NCBI GenBank assembly: GCA_002748425.1
Contig: PDSJ01000019.1
Location: forward strand, 58,581 to 122,580
Reading direction: 5' to 3'
From: a candidate division KSB3 bacterium
GTDB lineage: Bacteria > Moduliflexota > Moduliflexia > Moduliflexales > Moduliflexaceae
DNA length: 64,000 nucleotides
Shown here: one piece after another, positions 8,599 to 17,781 of the stretch
Layout of the letters: the number at the start of each line of letters is the position of its first letter
How positions within the stretch are numbered: the stretch's first letter is position 1
Translations under genes and position numbers: made by a program
Notes under the pieces: generated by a model
What the model was told of the DNA's origin: nothing
The model's database searches: none
The model's input: the letters and a program-made list of their open reading frames with translations, nothing else

Positions 8599-9138
8599 TT
8601 ACTCTTCGGCCTGCGTGGGGAATTCCGCTTCTTCCGGCTTTGCGTCCAATCTGAGCAGGCTCTCCAGTTCATCCCCATTAATAAAATTCTCTATTGCCAG
8701 CAAGAGGACAAGTTCGCGATCGAGGATCGTGACCCCGGCGAAATAGCGTCGCGGCAGTGTTGAAATCATGACAGGGTATTCGTAAAATACCTTGAGCATG
8801 TGCATGTGCAGCACGGTATCCGTCAGAAGGCCGAAAATCTGTTCTCGGATCTTTACGACCAGGATGGTTTTTGACACCGGATGCGCAGGCCTATCATGCC
8901 CGGACGCGTTTTCCTGTTCTGGCCTTTGATCTTCCAGCTCAAACAAATCCCTGAGATCGATGATATAGACATCGTTTCCGCGATATGCCCATTTTCCCCG
9001 GACAAGCGGAAGCGCTGACAAACACGGAGCAATCTCCGTATGCCGAACGTGTACGATTTCGACAAGATTGTCCATATTGAAGGCATATTTCTGCCCGCAA
9101 ACTGTAAAGCATACTAATTGTACCCCATTTTTATCCAT
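8599..9138 (-). CDS. CheW-domain scaffold protein
   Basis: A 179-residue single CheW domain. The start chosen is the ATG at 9138; a TTG two codons earlier is possible. Recognisable CheW features include VCFTVCGQKYAFNMDNLVEI at the N-terminus, WAYRGNDVYIIDLRDLF (the RG...V.D..L signature), and GVTILDRELVLLLAIENFI. CheW proteins bridge chemoreceptors and CheA on the membrane array. This is the second CheW of the cluster and occupies the position of chpC in Pil-Chp systems. It carries an insertion of about 20 polar residues after the central strand (QRPEQENASGHDRPAH). The function as a coupling protein is well supported; which receptor it serves is inferred. Confidence 0.85.
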   Translation of the reverse strand: MDKNGVQLVCFTVCGQKYAFNMDNLVEIVHVRHTEIAPCLSALPLVRGKWAYRGNDVYIIDLRDLFELEDQRPEQENASGHDRPAHPVSKTILVVKIREQIFGLLTDTVLHMHMLKVFYEYPVMISTLPRRYFAGVTILDRELVLLLAIENFINGDELESLLRLDAKPEEAEFPTQAEE

Positions 9139-9217
9139 TTGCAAGGATAAAATGCTCCGGGAACAGCTTTTTTACAAAAAAATTGTTCGATGAGCACTTT
9201 TCACGCTGGAGATACGG

Positions 9218-10354
9218 TCATCTTTTTGCCGGCATATTGACAGAATCCATAATTTCATCAGCCATCAATGCCAGAGGGACAATTGAATCCACACAGCCTG
9301 ATTCAATCGCCATTTTGGGCATACCGAAGACCAGCGAACTTTCTTCATCCTGGGCGATCGTCACGCCTTTGGCGTCTTTGATCGCGTTCATACCGATAAC
9401 ACCATCGCCCCCCATTCCTGTGAGCAGTACGCCGACCGCCTGTTCCCGAAAGACTGCCGCGACCGAGATAAAGAGCATGTCCACTGAAGGCCGGGGCTGC
9501 GAGCTGGGGGTGTTGTCCTCGATAAGGGCGAGTGTGCGATCCGGCAGTACTTTCAGGTTATAGGCTCCAGGCGCGATATAGACCAGTCCTTTCTGGAGTT
9601 TCATGCCCCTTTTCGCTTCAACAACGTGCAGCTCGGCCCGTCTGTCAAGCAGCTCTGCCATTTTTTCGGTAAACTTCTCCGGCATGTGTTGTGCGATGAG
9701 GATCGGTGCAGGGAATTGCTGCGGGAAGCGCAGGAGGATATCGTTAAGTGCCTGCGGGCCTCCGGTTGAACAGCCGATGGCGACGACCCGACTATAATTA
9801 TAGATATTTCCAGATGACCTGGAGAGGACGTAACGGAAGATGGCATGCTCGATATCGATGTCTTCTCCCCTCTTTGGGGGTTCAGGGAGGGTGGCGCGGC
9901 GAAGGAGGCTCGGAGAGTTCGTCGTGATCGTCGAGTTTTTTACTGTGCCGACCACCCGGATCTTTGCGGCTAATTTGATTTTTGATAAAATTTCATGAGC
10001 AATATCGCCGATATCCAGCGAGACATAGCCTGAAGGTTTGGACACAAAATCAATAGCGCCTAAGTCAAGCGCCTTGAGTGTTATTTCAGCGCCCTTGCGA
10101 GTCAGCGAACTAATCATGACAATCGGCGTCGGAGCGCTGATCATGATATGCTCGACGGCTTTCAGTCCGTCCATGTGGGGCATATTGACGTCCATGGTGA
10201 TCACGTCCGGGCGTAAAGTCTCGGCTTTGCGAATCGCTTCGTAGCCGTGAGATGCCGTAGCAATTACCTGCAAGCCGGGATCGTCGTTGATGATCTCGCT
10301 CAGGAGACGCAGCATCACCGCAGAGTCATCCACCACCAGAACCCGTATCACCAC
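9218..10354 (-). CDS. cheB: Protein-glutamate methylesterase CheB
   Basis: CheB removes methyl groups from chemoreceptor glutamates (and deamidates glutamines) when phosphorylated by CheA. The 378-residue protein has an N-terminal receiver (RVLVVDDSAVMLRLL, phospho-acceptor in DVITMDVNMPHMDG, Lys in FVSKP) and a C-terminal esterase domain with the catalytic Ser in IGCSTGGPQAL, His in LIAQHMPEKF and Asp in TGMGGDGVIGM. The start codon is GTG at 10352-10354, overlapping the cheA stop by 7 bases, indicating translational coupling. No cheR methyltransferase gene is present in this cluster, so the methyl groups it removes must be added by a CheR encoded elsewhere, or it has another role. Confidence 0.93.
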   Translation of the reverse strand: MVIRVLVVDDSAVMLRLLSEIINDDPGLQVIATASHGYEAIRKAETLRPDVITMDVNMPHMDGLKAVEHIMISAPTPIVMISSLTRKGAEITLKALDLGAIDFVSKPSGYVSLDIGDIAHEILSKIKLAAKIRVVGTVKNSTITTNSPSLLRRATLPEPPKRGEDIDIEHAIFRYVLSRSSGNIYNYSRVVAIGCSTGGPQALNDILLRFPQQFPAPILIAQHMPEKFTEKMAELLDRRAELHVVEAKRGMKLQKGLVYIAPGAYNLKVLPDRTLALIEDNTPSSQPRPSVDMLFISVAAVFREQAVGVLLTGMGGDGVIGMNAIKDAKGVTIAQDEESSLVFGMPKMAIESGCVDSIVPLALMADEIMDSVNMPAKR

Positions 10355-13011
10355 GCGCCTCTCCCCGCCTTCTTTTTCGCCAGCAGCGTTCGTACGCTCT
10401 GCACTAAACTCTCTTCTTCCACTGGTTTAATGATATAATCGTTCGCACCGAGCTGCATGGCTTTTTTGTAATGTTTCTCGCCGGCCCGCGAGGTCATGAC
10501 GATAATCGGGATGTCGTCTGCCATGGACCCGGATCTGATTTCGGCGATCAGCTCGTAGCCGTGCATACGCGGCATTTCCAAATCCGTGACGATCAGGTCG
10601 TAATTTTTTTCGCTGCATTTCTCAACAGCGTCCACACCGTCTACAGCCGTATCTACCTCATAGCCGGCTTTTTCCAGCAGCATTCCAATAATCTTTCGGA
10701 TACTGATGGAATCATCGACGAGCAGCAACTGGGGGACTGCTTGATCCGGCTGGGCCTCTATCGGGCCGCCTGGGCCGATTATGCCGGAGGAACTGTGTTT
10801 CGGGTCTGCTCCCAGCAATTCCTGATCGATGATGGTGGAGATGTCGAGAATTAATCGAACGTTTCCTTCACCTGAGATCGTGGCTCCGGAAAAGAGACGC
10901 ACTTTTTTCAGATAATCTCCAAGCGATTTGATGACGATGGTTTCCTGCCCGATCAGTTCATCGACCAGTAAGGCAAGCGACTGTTCGGCGGAACGGACGA
11001 TCACGATCGGGACATACGCGTCGCCAGTCGTCGGGGTGTTTTCAGAACTGTATTGCAGAATTTTGTTCAGACGACGAAGCGGGAGAACCTGATCACGCAG
11101 CTTAATGACTTCCTGCCGGCCGACGTTGTGGATGTGCTGGGCCGGAATCCGTGCGGTTTCTTCGACAGAGCTAAGCGGGATTGCGAATTCCTGCCCGCTG
11201 CTTTGCAACAGTAAGGCTGCTGAGATGACAAGCGTCAGAGGAAGCGTGATGGAGAATTTCGTGCCCTGTCCTTTGCTGGTTTTGATGTCAATGATGCCCC
11301 CGAGCTTCGCAATGTTTGTTTTCACGACATCCATCCCGACACCTCGGCCGGAAATCGAGCTGACTTCCGCAGTGGTGGAAAATCCCGGGGCAAAGATATA
11401 TTTCATGACCTCGTCATCGCTCAAGCGCTCTGTTTCCGCCATGGAGCAGAGTCCCTTTTCAGCGATGATTTCGCGCACGCGTTCGAGGTGAATTCCGCTT
11501 CCATCATCAGTAACTTCGATGATGATACTATCGCCTTCCTTAAAAGCATTGAGTGCGACATAGCCCTGGGGGTCTTTGCCCAGAGCTTGACGTTTTTCCG
11601 GACTCTCTATCCCATGTGACACGGAGTTCCGAACCAGATGCATCAAGGGATCGGCAATTTCGTTGATCACCGTCTTATCCAGTTTTGCTTCTTCACCGGC
11701 GATGGTCAGGCTGACTTGCTTGCCTTCCTGCTTGGCAACGTCTCGAACCGTACGATGGAAGCGGTTGAAGAGTTGTCCCACCGGCACCATGCGGATATTT
11801 GTGATTTCTTCTTGTAATTCATTTGTAATACGCTGAATCTGCGAGGATTCTTCCTCAAATTGATCGAAAAATTCGGTCAATTGGTTCATGATCTCCGAGA
11901 TGTCAGAGCCTATTTCGACCAGGCTGCGCGAAAGGATATTGAAGTCGTCATATTTATCAAACTCCATATCAAAAAAGTCGTCGAGGAGATCCGGCGAGCT
12001 GGGAGTCTTTTTCGACAGGGCGTCTTCGATTGAGTGACTGGGCTGTGGCGAGCTGTCTGCGAGGGCTTGTCCGAATTCATATTTTTCTTTGAAGTCCCGG
12101 ATCACCTTCAACAAACGCTCCTGACTGAAATTGAGTTCCCCGCCTAATTTATGGACGTATGCGATGCGCTGATCGAGTCGGGTTCTGTTAATCACCATTT
12201 CCCCGACGAGATTCATGAGCAGATCCAGTCCTTCGACTTCGACCTTGACAATTTTCTTGTCGCTTGCCGAGACCATCGAGCGCTGTGGAGCGGCTGTTAC
12301 TGCATGGGGGGATTGGGGTTTTGGGGCAGGGCGGAACTTAGAGCTCGATACACGGGCCTTCTCTGTGTCCGTGCCTTCCAGCGCAAGCTCAGGACTTTTG
12401 GGGCCTGTTAGTGGTCTTTCTTTCTGTGCCTCTTTGTCGTCAACCGGGAGTTCTTCAAAAGCTTCAAATATGTCAAGATCTTCATCAGAGACGTCCTCAA
12501 AGCTTTCCCCTTCCTCGAATTCATTTTCAAGCACAAGATCGTCGTCGATATCCTCCTTTGTGCTTTCAGGAGGCAGCGGGGCGATTCTCTCCGTGGCGGC
12601 GGCGTTGGATGTATCACTTCCCTCCAGATATTCCCGATAGAGGTCTTCGAACATCAACAGCAGGCTTTCGTCTTCCGGAGCGCCGCTGGGAATCTCATCC
12701 ACCTGGAGCGTCAGTGTATCGATCGAATGAAGCAGAAGGTCGATGACGGCTTCCGACAGTTCGATTTCCTCGCTGCGAATTTTGCCGAGGAGATCTTCCA
12801 TCTTATGGGCGAGCTTGCTTACGACATTGAAGCCGAGCATGGCAGCCGAGCCTTTTATCGTGTGAGCCGAGCGAAAAATTTCGTCTATGACGCCGGTATC
12901 CTTGCTGTTGGCTTCAAGGGCAAGCAGGCCATCATTAAGGATTTGGAGATGTTCACTGGCTTCAACCAGGAAAAAACCAACAATGTCGGATCGGTTTAAG
13001 CCTTCACTCAT
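10348..13011 (-). CDS. cheA: Hybrid chemotaxis histidine kinase CheA with C-terminal receiver
   Basis: An 887-residue CheA. Domain order: HPt residues 8-105 with phosphorylatable His50 (SAHTIKGSA); acidic and Pro-rich linker 110-250; dimerisation domain about 255-400, including the LSRSLVEIGSDI segment typical of pili-type CheA; ATPase domain 410-590 with N box HLVRNSVSHGIE, DDGSGI and GRGVGMDVV; CheW-like domain 595-735; receiver 760-880 with acceptor Asp810 (VTDLEMPRMHG) and Lys in IIKP. Only one HPt domain is present, whereas ChpA of Pseudomonas has many. It phosphorylates the CheY- and CheB-type partners encoded next to it. The downstream cheB overlaps its stop codon. Confidence 0.94.
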   Translation of the reverse strand: MSEGLNRSDIVGFFLVEASEHLQILNDGLLALEANSKDTGVIDEIFRSAHTIKGSAAMLGFNVVSKLAHKMEDLLGKIRSEEIELSEAVIDLLLHSIDTLTLQVDEIPSGAPEDESLLLMFEDLYREYLEGSDTSNAAATERIAPLPPESTKEDIDDDLVLENEFEEGESFEDVSDEDLDIFEAFEELPVDDKEAQKERPLTGPKSPELALEGTDTEKARVSSSKFRPAPKPQSPHAVTAAPQRSMVSASDKKIVKVEVEGLDLLMNLVGEMVINRTRLDQRIAYVHKLGGELNFSQERLLKVIRDFKEKYEFGQALADSSPQPSHSIEDALSKKTPSSPDLLDDFFDMEFDKYDDFNILSRSLVEIGSDISEIMNQLTEFFDQFEEESSQIQRITNELQEEITNIRMVPVGQLFNRFHRTVRDVAKQEGKQVSLTIAGEEAKLDKTVINEIADPLMHLVRNSVSHGIESPEKRQALGKDPQGYVALNAFKEGDSIIIEVTDDGSGIHLERVREIIAEKGLCSMAETERLSDDEVMKYIFAPGFSTTAEVSSISGRGVGMDVVKTNIAKLGGIIDIKTSKGQGTKFSITLPLTLVISAALLLQSSGQEFAIPLSSVEETARIPAQHIHNVGRQEVIKLRDQVLPLRRLNKILQYSSENTPTTGDAYVPIVIVRSAEQSLALLVDELIGQETIVIKSLGDYLKKVRLFSGATISGEGNVRLILDISTIIDQELLGADPKHSSSGIIGPGGPIEAQPDQAVPQLLLVDDSISIRKIIGMLLEKAGYEVDTAVDGVDAVEKCSEKNYDLIVTDLEMPRMHGYELIAEIRSGSMADDIPIIVMTSRAGEKHYKKAMQLGANDYIIKPVEEESLVQSVRTLLAKKKAGRGAW

Positions 13012-13133
13012 GGACAGTCAGGGGGCAGGGATTTGAAGAAATAAGAGCGCGCGAAGAATTTCTGTCGAGCCTGCTCTCTGCGGGGCACTGTGTGCTTTGC
13101 GTCCCTGTTCTTCGATCCTCCGTCTCTCGAGGC

Positions 13134-15272
13134 CTATGAAGTTGCAAAGAAATCATCTTCGGTGATTAGATCTTCGTCATCGTCGTCATCATCGCCGAAC
13201 GCCTTTTTAAAGTCCGGGAGGGTCTGCTGAAAATCCGAAAAATCCTGTGATTGCGGAGATACTTGCGTGTGAGGCTCAAACGACATCATTGGCTGGGACG
13301 CATGCGTCTGCGCTGCGTTGGCCTGAGTGAGCTGCGCGTGTGAGGTTGAGAAGGCTTCCCCTGCCGCTTGTGTCGAAAGCTGGGCCTGCTGCGTTGCTGA
13401 TGGTGACGAAGACGCTCTGATAGGTCTTGATTGCGGCACGTCGACTTTTGAAGGACTTTCGGCGATTTTGAAATTCCCAATGGCTTCGATCAAACGATCG
13501 GAGAGCATTGCCAGTTGTTGGATTGTTGTCGTTGTTTTGCGGACTCCTTCGCCATAGAGGGTGGTGAGATCCGAAATGGTTTCCATTGAACGTACCACCC
13601 CGTCGGTTCCACGGGCTTGCTGTTTGGCAGCAAGTGAAATCTCCTGAATGAGGTTCGCCACCTGACCGACGCTCTTATCGATCTCTTTCAGTGAAGACCC
13701 GGCAGCATCGGCCAGACGGGTGCCTTCTTCGACTTCCCGGGTGCCTTCTTCCATTGTCCGTACAGCCTCATTGGTTTCTACCTGAATGCCTTTAATCAAA
13801 TCCGCAATATCCTGTGTCGCTTTACTCGATCGTTCAGCCAGCTTTCTGACCTCTTCTGCGACCACGCCAAATCCTCGTCCGTGCTCACCAGCTCGTGCAG
13901 CTTCGATCGCGGCGTTCAACGCCAAAATGGTCGTCTGTCGGGCGATATCGTCGATCGTGGTGATAATTTCATTGATCTCGATCGATCGATCGCCCAAACT
14001 CTTGATCTTCTTCCCGGTGACCTGGACAGTATTACGAATCCGATGCATGCCCCGGATGGTTTCTTTGACCGAATTTTCACCCTTTTGCGCGGCTTCAGTC
14101 GCTTTTTGCGAAGCGTGCGCTGCGGCTTCAGCGTTATTGGCAACCTGCTGCATCGACACCGCAATTTCATCAACAGCGCTGGTGATATTATTGATATGAT
14201 TTTGCTGCTCTTCTGCGCCTTTCAGCATCTGAGCTGACGAGCCGAGGATTTCATTTGTCGCTAAACTGGTATCTGAAGCAGAGTCCCGAACTTGTTGCAC
14301 GAGCGATGCCAGACTTGCCACCATCATGTTAAAGGCGTCAGCCAGCGAACCAAGAGCATCTGCCGTTACCTCAGCTTCAACGGTCAGATTTCCATCGGCT
14401 GCTGCGCTCACCGTGCTCAGCATATTCATAATTTGACCCTGCATACGATTAATATCGGCTTCCGTCTGCACTGAGCCTTTTAATTGCGAGGTCATATCCT
14501 GCAGGCCATGTCCCAGCTCAGCCAGCTCATTTTTCACATTCAGGGTAGGACTATGTTCCAGGTTGCCCTGTCCAATCTGCCTGATATAGTTATTCAACTG
14601 TTTTAACGGATTCTGGATTTGTGAGAGCACGAAGTGCCTTAAAATAATGGCACTTGCCGCAACACAGACGATGATAATCCCGATCACGTTCATCGTGTTG
14701 CGAAAAGAGGTCTGCCTGACGTCCGTGCGAACTCCGACATGAAGTTCCGCCCGTTGTCCTGGAATCACTTCCACTGCGGTGTCCTGCAGAGTGTATTGCC
14801 TTCCGCCCGGATCAGTGACTGTCAGCGTTTGGCTGGAAACAGCGTTACCCGGAGGGATGGGATTCACCATTTTTAAGGCGCCGTCTGGAGTTGTGCTGTC
14901 TGCCATTTCCGGAGGAGAGATCGCGAGGAGGCTTCCCTTCTCATTTTTGACAAAGATGTACGCAATTTCTGTATGTGCAGATTGATCTTTACGGGCGAGC
15001 TTTAAAAGGCCCTGTAATTTTCGATAGTCGCCGTTCTTCTGTCCCTCTCTATAGCGGATTTCAACCCCAAAAGAACGGACCATTTTGGCGATAATATGAC
15101 CTTTTTGTTCGATTTCCTGTGTCAAGGCTCGCTGGGAAGAAAAGTTCAGCATCCCCCAGTTGACAAGGACTGCTATAGTAATGAGTAGTGCGCTGATGAA
15201 AGTGAATTTAAACCAGAAGGAATGAATATTAGCGCGCACGCGGTCACCCGTGAAAAAATTTTTATGGCTCAT
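13134..15272 (-). CDS. Methyl-accepting chemotaxis protein (PilJ-like)
   Basis: A membrane chemoreceptor of 712 residues from the ATG at 15272 (MSHKNFF). Transmembrane helix 1 is about residues 22-42 and helix 2 about 194-214, enclosing a periplasmic sensing domain of about 150 residues. A HAMP domain (about 215-270) leads to the signalling coiled coil with the conserved hairpin tip (ILALNAAIEAARAGEHGRGF). The last 90 residues are a Gln/Ser/Ala-rich low-complexity tether ending in an acidic tail (six Asp, then EDLITEDDFFATS) instead of the NWETF-type pentapeptide that binds CheR/CheB. It lies between cheW and cheA, as pilJ does. The ligand is not predictable. Confidence 0.9.
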   Translation of the reverse strand: MSHKNFFTGDRVRANIHSFWFKFTFISALLITIAVLVNWGMLNFSSQRALTQEIEQKGHIIAKMVRSFGVEIRYREGQKNGDYRKLQGLLKLARKDQSAHTEIAYIFVKNEKGSLLAISPPEMADSTTPDGALKMVNPIPPGNAVSSQTLTVTDPGGRQYTLQDTAVEVIPGQRAELHVGVRTDVRQTSFRNTMNVIGIIIVCVAASAIILRHFVLSQIQNPLKQLNNYIRQIGQGNLEHSPTLNVKNELAELGHGLQDMTSQLKGSVQTEADINRMQGQIMNMLSTVSAAADGNLTVEAEVTADALGSLADAFNMMVASLASLVQQVRDSASDTSLATNEILGSSAQMLKGAEEQQNHINNITSAVDEIAVSMQQVANNAEAAAHASQKATEAAQKGENSVKETIRGMHRIRNTVQVTGKKIKSLGDRSIEINEIITTIDDIARQTTILALNAAIEAARAGEHGRGFGVVAEEVRKLAERSSKATQDIADLIKGIQVETNEAVRTMEEGTREVEEGTRLADAAGSSLKEIDKSVGQVANLIQEISLAAKQQARGTDGVVRSMETISDLTTLYGEGVRKTTTTIQQLAMLSDRLIEAIGNFKIAESPSKVDVPQSRPIRASSSPSATQQAQLSTQAAGEAFSTSHAQLTQANAAQTHASQPMMSFEPHTQVSPQSQDFSDFQQTLPDFKKAFGDDDDDDEDLITEDDFFATS

Positions 15273-15422
15273 GAGCGTTAACAGCCTGAAGAGCAAGGGG
15301 AAAAAGCCGCTTATCGACAGACGATACGGATCATTCCCCACTTCTTCGTCCTTGTTGAGAAAGTATTCCTCAATGAGATGCGGTCGAAACCTCTGCCTCA
15401 GGGAGTCGAATGAGGTCCCTGT

Positions 15423-15923
15423 CTATAATTGTACCGCAGCACAAAGGGCATCCACATCCAACAAGACCAGCAAACCATCATTATATTGCACGATATTTGA
15501 AATAAACTTTCCGTCAGCAATATCCAGCATCGAGGCGTCTTGTTCAATGACACGTTTTTCTATGCGGCCCACTTCGGAAATGGCGTCAACTAAAATTCCG
15601 AAACGGGTCTTGCCGGCGTTTAAAATCATGATGCGATTGTCAAGAGTTCGTTCCCGGAGTTGAAATCCCAGGATCTCCCGGATATCGACAATTGGAACGA
15701 TATCGCCTCTCAGGTTGATCACCCCGTGTAAAAAATTCGGTGTGGTCGGAACCGGCGTCATAGAGGCATCTTCCAGAATTTCCTGGACGTTAAAAATGCT
15801 TAGGGCCAGCAATCTTCCGGACAATTCAAAGATACAGAGCTGGATATATTCCGGGCTGTCTGCTTCCTGCTCAGGCTGTACTTCTGTTGTTGGACCTTGA
15901 GAAATATCCTGCTGCTGCGTCAT
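15423..15923 (-). CDS. CheW coupling protein (PilI position)
   Basis: A 166-residue CheW domain. Visible signature parts are IQLCIFELSGRLLALSIFNV, FLHGVINLRGDIVPIVDIRE (the HGVINLRG...P.VD core) and RTRFGI-like strands (KTRFGILVDAISEVG). It should link the adjacent chemoreceptor to CheA. The N-terminal 25 residues are polar, Gln/Glu-rich and probably disordered. It lies 17 bp downstream of the CheY gene and 150 bp upstream of the MCP gene, all in one orientation, as in pilH-pilI-pilJ. An AAGGAAG ribosome site precedes the ATG. Confidence 0.92.
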   Translation of the reverse strand: MTQQQDISQGPTTEVQPEQEADSPEYIQLCIFELSGRLLALSIFNVQEILEDASMTPVPTTPNFLHGVINLRGDIVPIVDIREILGFQLRERTLDNRIMILNAGKTRFGILVDAISEVGRIEKRVIEQDASMLDIADGKFISNIVQYNDGLLVLLDVDALCAAVQL

Positions 15924-15940
15924 TGTCCGTTTTGCTTCCT

Positions 15941-16300
15941 TTAAAGATACTTGTTCACTATTTTAAGTATGGTACTGCCGTCATAGGGTTTCGTGATATA
16001 CTCAGTTGCTCCCTGCTGTTTTCCCCAAAATTTATCTATATCCTGAGATTTTGATGTCAGAAGAACGATTGGCGTCTTGGTAAATTGAGGATCACGGCGT
16101 AAATCGCGGCAGACCTGGAAGCCGTTTTTTTTCGGCATCACCACATCAAGAAAAATAAAATCCGGCCGAAAACTTTTTGCAAGTGTTTCACCTTCTTCGC
16201 CGTTACGGGCGACCATAAGCTGATGATCAGTTCTGGCCAGAATGCTTTCCAATATTTTTATTTCGACAATACTATCGTCAACGATTAAAATTTTTCCCAT
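15941..16300 (-). CDS. CheY-like single-domain response regulator (PilH-like)
   Basis: A 119-residue stand-alone receiver domain with all key residues: acidic pair in ILIVDDSIVE, phospho-acceptor Asp in FIFLDVVMPKKNGF, Ser/Thr in VLLTSKSQDID and Lys in YITKPYDG. The motif combination VMPKKNGFQVCR and TSKSQDIDKFWG is characteristic of PilH-type regulators of the Pil-Chp and cyanobacterial phototaxis families. It is expected to receive phosphate from CheA and act on type IV pilus motors or as a phosphate sink. It sits between the REC-REC protein and CheW, exactly as in pilG-pilH-pilI operons. Confidence 0.9.
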   Translation of the reverse strand: MGKILIVDDSIVEIKILESILARTDHQLMVARNGEEGETLAKSFRPDFIFLDVVMPKKNGFQVCRDLRRDPQFTKTPIVLLTSKSQDIDKFWGKQQGATEYITKPYDGSTILKIVNKYL

Positions 16301-16324
16301 ATAACGCCACCGTCCGCTGAACCG

Positions 16325-17395
16325 CTATTTTTTCTTTGCTCGCCGTATATATTCATTCATTTTTTCAATCACACGCCTTTCTATGCGTTTATCAAGGGTG
16401 GCTGAGAAGTTCTCGAGTTCTTTCTGGACAGTCGTTTTTAGTTCCTGGTCCAGCAGCTTCGACAGTTCCTTCCTGATAATGGCCCGTATCTTGCCTTCGT
16501 CAAGTGCGTTGGTCTGAACGGCCGGACTCGCTCCAGCCTGAGTCGTTGCAAGCGGTGCGGAAGCAGCGGCCGTTGTTTTTGGAGCAACAGCCTTTGGCAC
16601 GGCGGTGTCTTCTGTGGGAGTTTCGAGGGTCTGATGAATCTTATTCACGAGTTCTTCCGGCTGGAACGGTTTGGTAATATACCCGGTAACGCCGAGCTGG
16701 TCGACAAATTTATCGCCGACCTTGTCACCTTTTGAGGTGACCAGAATCACGGGAATCTTCCGAAGCTTTTCATCCTTTTGCAAAATTCGGCAGACCTGGA
16801 AGCCGTTCATCTTGGGCATCACAAAATCGAGAAGGATAATATCAGGTTTGAGTTCTTTCGCTTTGTTAATGCCATCCAGTCCATCTGAGGCCGTTGCGAC
16901 CTTGAAACCCTCTGCGGTCAGAATCATGGTGACCAGTTTTCGTACCACCGAACTGTCGTCGATCGAAAGGACTCGAATCGGAGCGTTACGTTTTACAACA
17001 GTGTTTTTAACATCTGCACCGGCTGCAGCTGCCGCCCCGGCCACTTCCTGCATTTTTGTTCTCACGCGATCAGCCTGAAGCGGTCGTTGAAGCACTCCTT
17101 TTAAATTTGCCAGGGAGCTTAACGCGCCAGTGAGATGTTCGGAGTTTGCCAGTGCGAGCACCGGAATGCTTTTGACATCATCATGCGCAAGCAATGAGTG
17201 ACAGATCCCCGCAGCGTTCGGCTGGGCAATGTCCGCATCAAGGAAAATCACCGAAGGACGGGCCATTCTGGAAATAGCCACCCCATCCACTCCGTTTGAT
17301 GCCGTCAGTATTTCATACTCACCAGCGAGAATGCTTTTGAACTCCTCCTGAGTTTCTGCATGTTCTGCGATCACTAATACATTCAGCTTGCTCAT
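16325..17395 (-). CDS. Tandem receiver protein (PilG position) with degenerate first receiver
   Basis: A 356-residue protein from the ATG at 17395, preceded by GAGGG. Residues 1-120 are a receiver fold that keeps the acceptor-site Asp (VIFLDADIAQ) but has lost the acidic pair (VIAEHAET instead of VDD) and the conserved Lys (LQRP instead of TKP), so it is probably not phosphorylated normally. Residues 140-265 are a complete receiver (VLSIDDSSVVRKLV, LLDFVMPKMNGF, LVTSKGD, YITKPF). Residues 300-356 are a charged helix, probably coiled coil. It is the first gene of the chemosensory operon, directly behind a strong promoter, and 24 bp before the PilH-like gene. Confidence 0.87.
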   Translation of the reverse strand: MSKLNVLVIAEHAETQEEFKSILAGEYEILTASNGVDGVAISRMARPSVIFLDADIAQPNAAGICHSLLAHDDVKSIPVLALANSEHLTGALSSLANLKGVLQRPLQADRVRTKMQEVAGAAAAAGADVKNTVVKRNAPIRVLSIDDSSVVRKLVTMILTAEGFKVATASDGLDGINKAKELKPDIILLDFVMPKMNGFQVCRILQKDEKLRKIPVILVTSKGDKVGDKFVDQLGVTGYITKPFQPEELVNKIHQTLETPTEDTAVPKAVAPKTTAAASAPLATTQAGASPAVQTNALDEGKIRAIIRKELSKLLDQELKTTVQKELENFSATLDKRIERRVIEKMNEYIRRAKKK

Positions 17396-17413
17396 GTTCC
17401 GACCCTCTTTCAC

Positions 17414-17781
17414 TCTCCAGTCATGAAAATGTGCGTAATATTACTACGTCATGCTCTACAACGACTCTTAGCACATAGATAATGTGTTCTCTATTGTAAG
17501 CGTTTTGTCGTTTTTGTCAAGAACAAAGTGATGACAGCTGAGAGCTGCTCCTCTGTTTGTGCGATGTAAACATTAATCCTACGATCGAGGCATTCTCTTT
17601 GTCAATCTTTTTTTGGTATTATAACGTGGGATGAGGCAATGGCAAGGGGGTGAAGGGCTGTAGACAGAGCCCTGAAGGAAGGTCTTCTCTTAGCGGCAAA
17701 ACCGCATGAAAACTCTTTTGGCAGGCCTGTATTCAGGAAGACATGCTGAGAGAGCTTTAGCTGACAGAGACAGCGAGAGGC
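17414..17781. other. Intergenic region upstream of chemosensory operon
   Basis: A 368-bp stretch without a gene. It carries the promoter of the chemosensory operon (described separately) and the 3' flank of the polysaccharide export gene. AGGGCT and AGCCCT around 17655-17674 can form a 6-bp hairpin with an 8-base loop that may help end transcription from the export gene. I see no further structure I can support. Confidence 0.4.
17493..17520 (-). promoter_or_regulatory. Sigma70-type promoter of the chemosensory operon
   Basis: On the reverse strand TTGACA (17515-17520, perfect -35) is followed after 16 bases by TACAAT (17493-17498, 5 of 6 to TATAAT). Transcription should start near 17486, giving a leader of about 90 bases before the ATG at 17395. 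This is the best housekeeping promoter seen in the window and probably drives the genes down to 7720. Confidence 0.65.
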
